Source: Gammaproteobacteria bacterium (GTDB taxonomy: Bacteria; Pseudomonadota; Gammaproteobacteria; UBA6429; Thiohalophilaceae). Taken from it: a DNA stretch of 64,000 nucleotides. Below the pieces are notes generated by a model that did no database searches, was not told the origin of the DNA, and worked only from the letters and a program-made list of their open reading frames with translations. A program made the translations under genes and the position numbers. Position 1 is the stretch's first letter; each line of letters opens with the position of its first letter. The stretch is taken from assembly GCA_029880855.1 (NCBI GenBank), contig JAOUNS010000004.1:186001-250000 (forward strand). Direction: 5' to 3'. Below are positions 45,376 through 54,111 of the stretch, in pieces.

Positions 45376-45657
45376 GATCCGCTGATAGCATAAATTATCT
45401 GCTATTAGTGATATGCATCGGAGACGGTAACTCCCGCTATCCGCAGGAAAGAATCACCTCACATCCATCTATGACTATTCAGTTTTAATTCAGTTTTTAT
45501 GCGACAAAATCCCTTTTGTACACATCAACCTGACCAACTGTCATCGGCATCAACATATAATACTTCAGGTTGCGTGACCCCATACCGGGGGGATAAAAAT
45601 TGCATTCAGGTCAGACTCACTCACACTTATCTGTAACCTTCTGATGGACAACGTATC

Positions 45658-47439
45658 ATGACCACAAAACCGCAACAATCCACGGCAGTCTGCTTATACC
45701 TATTGATACCTGCCTTGTTGATACCCCACGCGGCCATGGCCGGTCCCTTTACCTTTACCGGGAATCTGTCCGAAAGTTCGACCCGTGAGACCTATCACAA
45801 CAGCACCAGGCCTCTGGTCGAAGCCTCGATCAATTTTACCGAGCAGTCAGCCGAGATGTCGGCCCGCACCGCACGGGATACCTATAAAAAATCAACCCGC
45901 CCCACGGCAGAATTCAGTTCTGATGCAACGGTCCGGACCGAACAGATAATTGGTCAGTCCTCGGAGTTCACTTACCGCAACACGATCAAACCTGCCGGCG
46001 AATTCACCACTGCAGCGACGGATAAATCGGTGGAGGTGAGTCAACAATCCACCGAGCAAGCGATCGAGTTCAGCAGGCAAAGCAGTGACTACTCAAAACA
46101 GAGCACCGATTTCACCTATCAGCACACCACCAAACCGGTCGGGGAATTCAGTACAGAGGCATCGGAAAAATCGCTGGCGGCCAGTGGGCAGACCACCGAG
46201 TACACCTATGACTACACCACCCAACCGGCGGCGGAGTTCAGTACGGACGCTACAGACAAATCGGTGGAAGTGAGTGACTACTCATCGCAACAGAGTACCG
46301 AAGCATCCAAACAGAGCAGCAAATACACCGAGCAAAGCAGTCAATTCACCTATGACTACACCACCCAACCGGCAGCGGAGTTCAGTACGGACGCTACAGA
46401 CAAATCGGTGGAAGTGAGTGACTACTCATCGCAACAGAGTACCGAAGCATCCAAACAGAGCAGCAAATACACCGAGCAAAGCAGTCAATTCACCTATGAC
46501 TACACCACTCAACCGGCGGCGGAGTTCAGTACGGACGCCACGGACAAATCAGTGGAAGTGAGTGACTACTCATCGCAACAGAGTACCGAAGCATCCAAAC
46601 AGAGCAGCAAATACACCGAGCAAAGCAGTCAATTCACCTATGACTACACCACCCAACCGGTCGCCGAATTCAGCACAGAGGCATCCGAAAAGTCCGTGGC
46701 GGCCAGTGGCCAAACCACCGAGTTTACCTATGACTACACCACCCGGCCGGTGACAGAATTCACCACCACTGCCTCAGAACAGTCGACGGCCGTCACCAAA
46801 CAAACGGCCGAATTCAGTTATAACGACATCACCAAACCCACCGCGGAGTTCAGCACCACGGCATCCGAAAAATCCGCAGCCGCCAGTGGCCAAACGACCG
46901 AATTTACCTATGACTACACCACCCAACCGGCGGCGGAATTCAGTACGGACGCCACGGAGAAATCCATTGAGGTAAGCCAACAAAGTACCGACTATACCTA
47001 TAACTACACCACCAAACCGGTGGCCCAGGCCAGTACCGATGCCAGTGAGGCCACCGTTGATTTTTCAGCCGAAACCGGCGACCAGAGCGCCAAACTGGCC
47101 CGCCGCAGTGCCGAAGCCACCACCGAAAAATCCGGCGCCACCCGCGACTCCTGGAAAAACAGCAGTGCCACACTGGACGGCACGCTGGCGGACACCACCC
47201 GCGTAAGCTGGAGTGACTATCAGGCCAAACTGCTGGACCCTGATACGGCCGACAGCCTGATCAAGGAAGCCTATGCCTTTCACGGCCCGACCCTGGATTA
47301 CTTTGCGGCTGAATTACAGGTGGATAGAACCCGACTGGCCCGGGTCATCATTCGGGAAGCACCGGTACAGGCCACCCGTGAACAGTTGCAAAAACTCATG
47401 GGTTATATCATCCCCGGTCTGCGAAAAAGCGTGAGTTAA
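45658..47439 (+). CDS. Exported Ser/Thr-rich repeat protein (593 aa)
   Basis: Signal peptide (hydrophobic LYLLIPALLIPHAAMA, cleavage likely before GPFTFTG), then about 440 residues of low-complexity degenerate repeats rich in Ser, Thr, Glu, Gln and Tyr. A roughly 11-residue period is visible (FSTDATDKSVE, VSDYSSQQSTE, ASKQSSKYTEQ). Three nearly identical 48-residue units lie at 183-326. The C-terminal 90 residues (WSDYQAKLLDPDTADSLIKE, LDYFAAELQVDRTRLARVII) form a separate globular helical domain. Hendecad patterns occur in LEA-like and lipid-binding helices, but the high Thr/Ser and Pro content leaves the fold open. Ends 8 nt before the DUF4105 gene, so the two form an operon. Confidence 0.85.
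   Translation: MTTKPQQSTAVCLYLLIPALLIPHAAMAGPFTFTGNLSESSTRETYHNSTRPLVEASINFTEQSAEMSARTARDTYKKSTRPTAEFSSDATVRTEQIIGQSSEFTYRNTIKPAGEFTTAATDKSVEVSQQSTEQAIEFSRQSSDYSKQSTDFTYQHTTKPVGEFSTEASEKSLAASGQTTEYTYDYTTQPAAEFSTDATDKSVEVSDYSSQQSTEASKQSSKYTEQSSQFTYDYTTQPAAEFSTDATDKSVEVSDYSSQQSTEASKQSSKYTEQSSQFTYDYTTQPAAEFSTDATDKSVEVSDYSSQQSTEASKQSSKYTEQSSQFTYDYTTQPVAEFSTEASEKSVAASGQTTEFTYDYTTRPVTEFTTTASEQSTAVTKQTAEFSYNDITKPTAEFSTTASEKSAAASGQTTEFTYDYTTQPAAEFSTDATEKSIEVSQQSTDYTYNYTTKPVAQASTDASEATVDFSAETGDQSAKLARRSAEATTEKSGATRDSWKNSSATLDGTLADTTRVSWSDYQAKLLDPDTADSLIKEAYAFHGPTLDYFAAELQVDRTRLARVIIREAPVQATREQLQKLMGYIIPGLRKSVS
46204..46635 (+). repeat. Three tandem 144-bp coding repeats
   Basis: Copies at 46204-46347, 46348-46491 and 46492-46635, nearly identical at DNA level (a few silent changes). 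Each encodes a 48-residue unit beginning TYDYTTQPAAEFSTD. The uniformity suggests recent expansion or contraction by recombination, so copy number may vary between strains. Confidence 0.9.
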
Positions 47440-47447
47440 GCACCGCC

Positions 47448-49955
47448 ATGCGCACTCTGTTTGGCTTGTTGCTCATCGGTATGACTCTCGGGACTGCCCC
47501 GGCTGTCGGCGGTGATATCTCAATAAAAGAAAAGCAACAGCGTCTGCAACACCGCCTCGACAATCTCTTTGGCACAACGTTGACCCCGAACAACAGACTC
47601 AATCTGCAACGTCTGCCGGCGATCATCCCCGTCGCCTTGCTTGACGTGCGCCTGCCCGACGATCCCGACGACAGCTACCGGCATATCGCTGTGAACAAGC
47701 CGGGAGTGATCGAATATCTGGCGGATGATCCCTACGTCCGTACAGCCCTGCACATCCTGTTGCACCATTACGAACAACAACACGCTGTCAGCCGGCAGCG
47801 TAACTGGCGACGCATCAGCGGCTGGCAGCGGACGCGACTGGGCCTGCTGCCGGTTGCCGATAACCAGGATCTGCGCGCCTACGCCGAACCCCATGGTCTG
47901 TGGAGCCCGGCGGAAGACTTCATTACCGCGGCCGAGCACTATATCCTGCCGCCGGCCGGCGCCATAGAGAACACGATTAAATGTCGTATGCCGTTGAAAT
48001 ATGCCTTTATGCAAAATGTCTTTACCGGTTTTCGTTCACCACTGGCGACAGAGGCCGTCAAGTGTCGCAGTCAATCAGACGGTATGCTGGATGATATTGT
48101 CTTTTTCGATCCACGCAGCGGCAAAACCATACAGCCCGGACCGATTAATGAGCAGACCGTGACCGGTTTTGAGTTGTTGTATGCCACACCGGGCACCGGT
48201 GACGCGTCAGAGATCGCCGGCCATCTGCTGTTGCGCATCAAACTGGATAACAACCCTGTCGCCAAACAACAGGGCCGTGAAAACCCCAATGATCTGGTGA
48301 TCTCTTTTATGGCCAACACCCGTAACAACAAACCGGCAGATCAGACACCGCGACCAATGCCGGTGGTACAGCAGGAGTGTCAAAAGGGCTGGTTCGATTC
48401 ACCACCCGGCGATCAAAGTCCGTTTGAAATACTCGATACCATCCTGCAATCCCTGCAGGGACTGAGCGGCGGCTTCCTGACCATGATGGATCGGCAAACC
48501 CTCGGGGAAGCCGTCAAACACTACACTATTGAAGAAGACCGCGACCTGCTGCGTTATAAACTTAATCTCACGCCACAACAAAAACGCAGTCTGCTGGACG
48601 AACTCTACCGGGCCAAGAAAAACTACAACACCAGTTACTATTTCTTTGATAAAAATTGCGCCTCGGTACTGGTCAAGGTCATCGGCAAAGGTATCGCTGC
48701 CCGGGAAATTGCTGACTTTAACCCCGTCGTTTCTCCGCCCAACAGTCTGGTTGCCCTGTTTATCCGTCAAGGTTTGGCCGAACCTGTCAGGCCGGCCTTC
48801 TACAGTTACCGCAAAAAAGGCTATCTGGCCCAGGAGCTGATCCGGGAACGTCATCGACAATTACAAACAGATTACCCTGCACTGACATGGCCGCCCTTAT
48901 ATAAAATCTTCAGCCGTGACCGACGTGAACGCGCCGACTTTGTCGATGCGACGGCCGTATACGTTGGCCGGTATCCCGCCCTGGATACACAACTCTATCA
49001 ACTGTTTACCCTGACCCAGGAAGCGGAGATGGCCTTTGAACACAAGGATCTGATCTGCACCGAATACACCTCACAGGTAACCGCAAAGTCACGGCAACAC
49101 CAGCAAACACTGTTGCAAACCGCGACACAACACATCTCACCCATCGACACCGAGCGACTGTTCGCCGAACTGCACACGACCAAAACAGCCGAAGCCTATC
49201 GTGCCGGGACACCCCACACCAAGCTGCTGGCTTACCATTTCGGAGTCGGCCAATATGCCGTGGAACAAACGTCTTCACCGGTGCTCCTCATCGGCGCCAC
49301 ACTGGACGAACAGGAACTGGGTTCAATATCCAATGTGGCCATGCAACGCAGCAGTTATGTCAACCTCGCCTCCACACAAGTCATCCTCTCCACCGATCAG
49401 GATCACCCCCGACAACTCCAGTCGCTGCGCTTCAATGCCCTGGATATCCGTAAATTCAAGGATCGCCTGAATCGCGTCCCCGGATACTTCAGCCCCGCCG
49501 GCAGCACCGGACTGGGTATCAGTTTGCTCAACGTGGAAAAAAACTATCTGCTGGATATCGAAAGCGGCGCCTGGCTGGGCGGTGAATTGCTATTCAATCT
49601 CATCTCGGGAGAAGAACACAACGACTTCCTCTATTTCTCCATCGGTGCGGATATCCGGCGTTTTAAACAGGGTAACCTACCCGCCATCAACGCCATCGCA
49701 CTGCCGCTGCGCATCGAAACACTCTGGACACCGGACGAGCGACGCCGCCTACAATGGCGCAACAAGCTGGAATACCGTTACTCCACCGACGACGAATTGG
49801 GTGATGAGATCGAGGCGCAGAGCGGCCTGACATACCAGTTGGGCGAAGCAGGCGGCCAGTTGCTCCTGCTGCGATTACAGGGTGAATACAGGGAGTACGC
49901 CTCGGGCCAAACCTCACGCCTGGGCTGGATCGGGATAGAATTTAATCCCTGGTAA
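47448..49955 (+). CDS. Large DUF4105 (Lnb-type) protein with outer-membrane C-terminus
   Basis: 835 residues. Signal peptide MRTLFGLLLIGMTLGTAPAVGG; a middle DUF4105 (Lnb N-terminal periplasmic) region holds SYYFFDKNCASVL with Cys404, a conserved Asn-Cys in this family and plausible active-site Cys. The last roughly 230 residues alternate hydrophobic and polar residues in strand-like segments (NFLYFSIGADIRRF-type, WRNKLEYRYS, LLRLQGEYREY) and end GWIGIEFNPW with a C-terminal aromatic residue, the usual assembly signal of outer-membrane barrels. Likely an outer-membrane or surface hydrolase working with the upstream repeat protein; this is inference. Confidence 0.82.
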   Translation: MRTLFGLLLIGMTLGTAPAVGGDISIKEKQQRLQHRLDNLFGTTLTPNNRLNLQRLPAIIPVALLDVRLPDDPDDSYRHIAVNKPGVIEYLADDPYVRTALHILLHHYEQQHAVSRQRNWRRISGWQRTRLGLLPVADNQDLRAYAEPHGLWSPAEDFITAAEHYILPPAGAIENTIKCRMPLKYAFMQNVFTGFRSPLATEAVKCRSQSDGMLDDIVFFDPRSGKTIQPGPINEQTVTGFELLYATPGTGDASEIAGHLLLRIKLDNNPVAKQQGRENPNDLVISFMANTRNNKPADQTPRPMPVVQQECQKGWFDSPPGDQSPFEILDTILQSLQGLSGGFLTMMDRQTLGEAVKHYTIEEDRDLLRYKLNLTPQQKRSLLDELYRAKKNYNTSYYFFDKNCASVLVKVIGKGIAAREIADFNPVVSPPNSLVALFIRQGLAEPVRPAFYSYRKKGYLAQELIRERHRQLQTDYPALTWPPLYKIFSRDRRERADFVDATAVYVGRYPALDTQLYQLFTLTQEAEMAFEHKDLICTEYTSQVTAKSRQHQQTLLQTATQHISPIDTERLFAELHTTKTAEAYRAGTPHTKLLAYHFGVGQYAVEQTSSPVLLIGATLDEQELGSISNVAMQRSSYVNLASTQVILSTDQDHPRQLQSLRFNALDIRKFKDRLNRVPGYFSPAGSTGLGISLLNVEKNYLLDIESGAWLGGELLFNLISGEEHNDFLYFSIGADIRRFKQGNLPAINAIALPLRIETLWTPDERRRLQWRNKLEYRYSTDDELGDEIEAQSGLTYQLGEAGGQLLLLRLQGEYREYASGQTSRLGWIGIEFNPW

Positions 49956-50256
49956 ATAGCAACGCACGACAGACAGGCATTGTAGATGAAAACAAACCTC
50001 AACTTTATCAGAGCATATTTACAGTAAGCATATTGCAGGGATTGAATCACCCACCACATTATTTAAACGCTTGCTCCATTCGAAATAAAAAGTGGTGAAC
50101 AGTCGCAGCCATCGTTAATGACCTCACATTTAGAATGATAATATAGCAGTACTTAGCAATATCACGTCTAAAGTTTTAAATATATATAACGATATATCAT
50201 AAACATATACAGGATATTGCTATGTATGCTGCTTCTTATTATGCATGGGGAATCAC
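49956..50256. other. AT-rich intergenic region
   Basis: 301 nt after the DUF4105 gene with no supported gene. Marks the left end of the interval between the two 232-bp repeat copies. It may contain promoter sequence for the three small genes that follow; no clear terminator is seen. Confidence 0.4.
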
Positions 50257-50631
50257 ATGAATCATCGTAAATTTATTTACATGTTTATCTTGCTTGGTTT
50301 ATCAGGTAATTTGTCAGCCGGAGTGGATGATGTGAAATTTGTTAAAGATCCTCCTTCCGGGTGTAAAAAAATGGGACAAGTTGTCGGATTTTTTGACCGA
50401 AAAATTTATGATGACTGGTCTAACTGGGGTAAAGGCCGGTATTACAAAGTTGTTTCCAATCCTGATTTTTTGCAAACCATGAAACGGCAAGCACTGAAGA
50501 TGCAAGGCAACAGAATTGTAATCACAAACAGCCGGGTTGATTACTCCTGGAAACAATACAAGTCAGGCATAATTGAATATCACTTCAAGACAAACACTTA
50601 CACCGGCATTGCCTACAAATGTAAACAATAA
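50257..50631 (+). CDS. Small exported protein, DUF4156-like (124 aa)
   Basis: Signal peptide in MNHRKFIYMFILLGLSGNLS. The mature part SGCKKMGQVVGFFDRKIYDD and LKMQGNRIVITNSRVDYSWK follows the pattern of DUF4156-like lipoproteins (Cys-x-x-x-Gly then GGNxVI). GGGGA precedes the ATG at 50257. First of three related small genes in a row. Confidence 0.65.
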   Translation: MNHRKFIYMFILLGLSGNLSAGVDDVKFVKDPPSGCKKMGQVVGFFDRKIYDDWSNWGKGRYYKVVSNPDFLQTMKRQALKMQGNRIVITNSRVDYSWKQYKSGIIEYHFKTNTYTGIAYKCKQ

Positions 50632-50647
50632 ACGCAGGGACAAAATA

Positions 50648-50974
50648 ATGAAGTATAAAATATTTGGAATTTTGTTGATATTGACACATCTATCCGCCTG
50701 CGCGTTAATGTCACTCACAGAAGAAGGCAAAAAGATAACCATAGTCAATTCAGAGCCAAAAAATAATTGTCAATATTCAGGTGAAATATCTGTTTATACC
50801 AGGGAAGCACCGGAAAATAATTTCTTAAACGCCATGAAATCAGCCGGCGAAGACAGAGATACTGTTGTTAAAAACAGAGTTGCAGAACTGGGTGGAAGTC
50901 ACGCAGTTTTATTGTCTCATGTTGCAGAATCCGGAATGTGGTTTGATACATACACAATATACAAATGTCAATAA
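50648..50974 (+). CDS. DUF4156-like lipoprotein (108 aa)
   Basis: MKYKIFGILLILTHLSACAL with lipobox HLSAC. Mature part: LTEEGKKITIVNSEPKNNCQ, then VKNRVAELGGSHAVLLSHVA and a final YKCQ. Matches the DUF4156 pattern in order. Start chosen at 50648 because the signal sequence begins there and the previous gene ends at 50631. Confidence 0.75.
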   Translation: MKYKIFGILLILTHLSACALMSLTEEGKKITIVNSEPKNNCQYSGEISVYTREAPENNFLNAMKSAGEDRDTVVKNRVAELGGSHAVLLSHVAESGMWFDTYTIYKCQ

Positions 50975-51285
50975 AGCATATCATAATAGTAATTATTTGC
51001 TCAGGAACAATTTCTTGTGCCGAAACAGGTTCGAAAAAAACCGAGCTAAATCTTGCAACTATAGTAAAAACGTTACCTTCAAAAAATTGCACACCGATTG
51101 GCGTGATGTATGGCCGCTCAGGTTCAAAAGAGAAAGCATTATTGGATCTCCGGTCTAATACAACAATAAGTGGTGGCAGCCATGTAATAATCACCGAGAC
51201 AAACACAAACAACAAGGATGAATTCACAATATTTACTAACGTCACAAGCGTATACTATCTGGGTGATGGGTACTCCTGTCATTAA
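50965..51285 (+). CDS. Small lipoprotein, DUF4156-like (106 aa)
   Basis: MSIKHIIIVIICSGTISCAE with lipobox TISC. Mature part: LPSKNCTPIGVMYGRSGSKE, TTISGGSHVIITETNTNNKD, YLGDGYSCH, again Cys near the start, GG-x-x-VI and Cys near the end. Overlaps the previous gene by 10 nt, so translation is coupled. Third copy-like member of this group. Confidence 0.7.
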   Translation: MSIKHIIIVIICSGTISCAETGSKKTELNLATIVKTLPSKNCTPIGVMYGRSGSKEKALLDLRSNTTISGGSHVIITETNTNNKDEFTIFTNVTSVYYLGDGYSCH

Positions 51286-51390
51286 GCCTGCTGGTTAATG
51301 CTATATTCCACCCCGTTTAAACCGGTTTTTGTGGGTGTCTGGTCAAGGACCTGACCCGTCGCACAAAACAGCGATTAAATTCATAACCTT

Positions 51391-51622
51391 CTGGACACCG
51401 GACGAGCGACGCCGACTGCAATGGCGCAACAAGCTGGAATACCGTTACTCCACCGACGACGAATTGGGTGATGAGATCGAGGCGCAGAGCGGCCTGACAT
51501 ACCAGTTGGGCGAAGCAGGCGGCCAGCTGCTCCTGCTGCGATTACAGGGTGAATACAGGGAGTACGCCTCGGGCCAAACCTCACGCCTGGGCTGGTTCGG
51601 GATAGAATTTAATCCCTGGTAA
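51391..51622 (+). pseudogene. Duplicated 3' fragment of the DUF4105 gene
   Basis: 232 bp matching 49724-49955 (offset 1667) with four visible mismatches, encoding the final 77 residues (WTPDERRRLQWRNKLEYRYS to GWFGIEFNPW). Weaker similarity runs about 25 bp past the stop. The fragment lacks a signal peptide and the rest of the protein, so it is not functional alone. It sits directly downstream of the three small genes, so these are bracketed by direct repeats. Confidence 0.9.
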
Positions 51623-51651
51623 TCAGCGGCGATCAACAGACAGGCAGGCTG

Positions 51652-52155
51652 TCAGGATTGAAAACGCACCCGCTGTTTGAGGATACCAAGGAGTTTATCA
51701 TATGAATCCGGTGCTACCGGGGTCTTGAACGTCACCCTTATAGTGATTTCCAAAAAAGTATTTTCAGGCGTAAAGGTAAAGCGGTAAATATAGGGACCGG
51801 CTTTCGGTACTTTCTTTTTTTTGTTGCTGACGATAGAACCGTGTTTGTCATACGGCAACAATTCAAGCTGTAGTGAACGGCTTGTCTCTGCCAACAGGGT
51901 ATTCAGCTCCGGCTCAAGCTTGTCGATCTGTTTCAGAAAGTTTTGTTCTTTATTGTAGAAGTATTCACCAGGGCCGCGAACGCTGCCGTCAGGCATCACC
52001 CTGGTAGCAATAAAACGCCGAATCTGTTCCTCAACAAAAATATCAAACCACTCACACTGTTTTCGTGCACTTGCCTGGCCACTCACCAGCGCCTCCTTTG
52101 GAAAAAGGATTAATCCCAAAAATAAACACAAACTGATTGTGACAGGCAGTTTCAT
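51652..52155 (-). CDS. Exported protein of unknown function (167 aa)
   Basis: Signal peptide MKLPVTISLCLFLGLILFPK, mature part ARKQCEWFDIFVEEQIRRFI, then TFLEITIRVTFKTPVAPDSY. Not recognised. Lies directly after the duplicated DUF4105 fragment on the opposite strand. Confidence 0.6.
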   Translation of the reverse strand: MKLPVTISLCLFLGLILFPKEALVSGQASARKQCEWFDIFVEEQIRRFIATRVMPDGSVRGPGEYFYNKEQNFLKQIDKLEPELNTLLAETSRSLQLELLPYDKHGSIVSNKKKKVPKAGPYIYRFTFTPENTFLEITIRVTFKTPVAPDSYDKLLGILKQRVRFQS

Positions 52156-52243
52156 ATTCTATTCAGTCATTCATCAATATTGCGTAAATGTCTCTGTCAG
52201 TTTTTCAGCTTATACACGCAGCATGCCTGCTTCCTGCCGAAAA

Positions 52244-53182
52244 TCATTCTTCTTGCCGCATGCCAAACCAGTTATTTGTTTCTTCAGATTCATAAAATAT
52301 TTGCGTATCCGGACAACGGTCGACAGCCTTTGCCACACGTTCAAAATCCACATCCCTGAACTTCTCAAGCAGTCGGTCGATAAAATATTGTTCATCTATC
52401 CTGCTGCCAAAGTTGTAGTGTGGTTTTTTCATTTTAAACAACTGTTCCAGCTCAGTCAGCAACAGTTTATCACCGTCAATGGAGTCATCCAGAACAACCG
52501 GTCGACAGCACATAAATTCGCGCTCAACAAACACCATGTCCGGCCAGTTTAATTGTTCCAGGGCATGCTTCATATAACCGTTGAACCAGGTTTCCACATG
52601 CTCTTTATCAATAAAGACTTTCTGCGTATTATCCTGCAACAGCTCTTTTCTGCCCATTCGCAGGGTAAACATGACATACCAAAAATCTGACCATTCGCGC
52701 TTGCTTGCCTTGTGAAAAATCTTCACCGGATATGCGCGAAACCCGGTAACCCCTTCCTGTTCCAAAACCTCAAGAAATGCTTCCTGGACGAGAAAGGTAA
52801 AAGAGCCGCCCCTAAAGCGCCGCAGTACCGATGAGTCACCATCCATCTTTATTTCATCGCGGTCATAATCAGGGTAGGTGTCTTCAAGGGAGGCGACCAT
52901 ACCGATAACAGCCGGCTCCACAGAAAGCCGGCCGCTCAAATCGGAGGCCTTCATATACCTGGCGGCACGATGAAGAATCATATGAGCATCATCATCCTCC
53001 AACAACCAGTTATAGTCAGTGCTCTCATATATGGTGTAATAGAACACACTGTCGCGACCATTTTTTTTCAGCAACTCTGCGGCCGCAACCATATCCCCAT
53101 CAAATTGGGCCAGGGCTGCCTTGCAGTCAGCCAGCCCGGCCCCTGTTGTATTTTTTAATTGACGAATTTTGTCTGCATCCAT
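52244..53182 (-). CDS. EF-Ts-like UBA domain fused to Imm11-like domain
   Basis: 312 residues. Residues 1-45 (IRQLKNTTGAGLADCKAALA, QFDGDMVAAAELLKKNG) closely follow the N-terminal UBA-like domain of elongation factor Ts, which contacts EF-Tu (TGAGMMDCKKAL in EF-Ts). The rest has LVQEAFLEVLEQEGVTGFRA, a pattern of DUF1629/Imm11 immunity proteins, and a long C-terminal extension (FNGYMKHALEQLNWPDMVFV, EQYFIDRLLEKFRDVDFERV). No signal peptide. The whole lacks EF-Ts core domains, so it is not a translation factor. Confidence 0.7.
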   Translation of the reverse strand: MDADKIRQLKNTTGAGLADCKAALAQFDGDMVAAAELLKKNGRDSVFYYTIYESTDYNWLLEDDDAHMILHRAARYMKASDLSGRLSVEPAVIGMVASLEDTYPDYDRDEIKMDGDSSVLRRFRGGSFTFLVQEAFLEVLEQEGVTGFRAYPVKIFHKASKREWSDFWYVMFTLRMGRKELLQDNTQKVFIDKEHVETWFNGYMKHALEQLNWPDMVFVEREFMCCRPVVLDDSIDGDKLLLTELEQLFKMKKPHYNFGSRIDEQYFIDRLLEKFRDVDFERVAKAVDRCPDTQIFYESEETNNWFGMRQEE

Positions 53183-53250
53183 AGTAATAACTTATGCTGA
53201 TTCACCCGATAAATAAACAGAAATTTCCATGACGAGGAATGACACCATAA

Positions 53251-53283
53251 AAAGGGGCGGAGTCGTCACCACTCCTTTTTTGC
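53251..53283 (-). terminator. Hairpin with T-run downstream of the Imm11-like gene
   Basis: AAAAGGGGCGGAGT and ACTCCTTTTTT flank a short loop. On the minus strand the hairpin ends in CCCCTTTTTATGG, a fair rho-independent signal behind the gene that begins at 54010. The GGAGTCGTCACC core recurs at 57.5, 58.4 and 59.2 kb. Confidence 0.5.
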
Positions 53284-53377
53284 TTTTAGTTTATACAGTT
53301 GTGTAATTATAGATTCGACAAACAACCTGCGCGCCGGCCCCTTTTTACCGCTTTTTCCCAATAGCAACCAAACAATC

Positions 53378-53403
53378 GGCGGATTACGCTTTGCTAATCC
53401 GCC
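53378..53403. repeat. REP-like palindrome
   Basis: GGCGGATTA (53378-53386) pairs perfectly with TAATCCGCC (53395-53403) around CGCTTTGC. It lies 20 nt after the stop of the Imm11-like gene and resembles the GGCGGATTAGC type of repetitive palindrome common in proteobacterial intergenic DNA. Confidence 0.6.
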
Positions 53404-53422
53404 CCTCAGTCCTACAGGCTGC

Positions 53423-54010
53423 CTACCCTGCCCATTCCCCACTCGGATAAAAGAAAATACCCTTGATACCACGCTTTTCGACTTCTGTCTTGATAGCTTC
53501 ATCAACGATAATTGCCGTTATATTCTCAGCCAATCGAAAAAGCAGCTTGCCTGCACATTTCTCCTCATCAAGAACCAGTTTATCAAAATTGGCGCCAGTC
53601 ATTACGCTGTCGGATATGCCCATCATGGTAGAGGCCTCCATATCGGCCACGGCCACTGTACCAATAATATTGAATGCCTTATATTCTTTGTATTCAATGC
53701 CATTATCCAAATCACGCAAGACTGCATCATAGGTCTGTAAATTATCTACACCAACAGCTGTTAGTGCATCCAGAAGAGACAGGTGCATTACCGGTATGGG
53801 TGATGAAGTATATAGTATTTTTGGACCAGGAATACTGTCATCCAGATCATTGTCTATGTCAGTATTCAAATCATATAGAATTGGCTCAGGCACAGTAAAG
53901 TTTAATATATCGCCGGTAATCCACTGCTGTCGCTCTAAATGTTCCCTGTGTATTTTTTTAATAGGTACAATTGGATATACTCCCTCGTCTGCGATAACAT
54001 AATGCGGCAC
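53423..54010 (-). CDS. Imm11-like (DUF1629) protein
   Basis: 195 residues. The family-like core is MHLSLLDALTAVGVDNLQTY with EYKAFNIIGTVAVADMEAST, and LFRLAENITAIIVDEAIKTE followed by RGIKGIFFYPSGEW at the end, as in DUF1629/Imm11 immunity proteins of polymorphic toxins. No signal peptide. The GTG at 54010 sits 8 nt after AGGAG; a TTG at 54016 is too close. No cognate toxin gene is visible in the window. Confidence 0.75.
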   Translation of the reverse strand: MPHYVIADEGVYPIVPIKKIHREHLERQQWITGDILNFTVPEPILYDLNTDIDNDLDDSIPGPKILYTSSPIPVMHLSLLDALTAVGVDNLQTYDAVLRDLDNGIEYKEYKAFNIIGTVAVADMEASTMMGISDSVMTGANFDKLVLDEEKCAGKLLFRLAENITAIIVDEAIKTEVEKRGIKGIFFYPSGEWAG

Positions 54011-54111
54011 TGCCAAGTCTCCTGCTTCTTCAACGCTGTCAAATTTGTAAATATTAACTCGTTCTGTCTTTGTATTCTAAACAATTGATCTTTGACGCAG
54101 AGGTACGCTAA

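Noticed and set aside
46204-46635. Regular repeats that could suggest a CRISPR array
   Set aside because: The repeats are 144 bp, contiguous, in frame and without spacers; they are coding repeats.
51329-51622. 97-codon frame as an independent gene
   Set aside because: Its last 77 codons are a duplicate of the DUF4105 gene's 3' end, and the upstream part is not homologous to anything seen.
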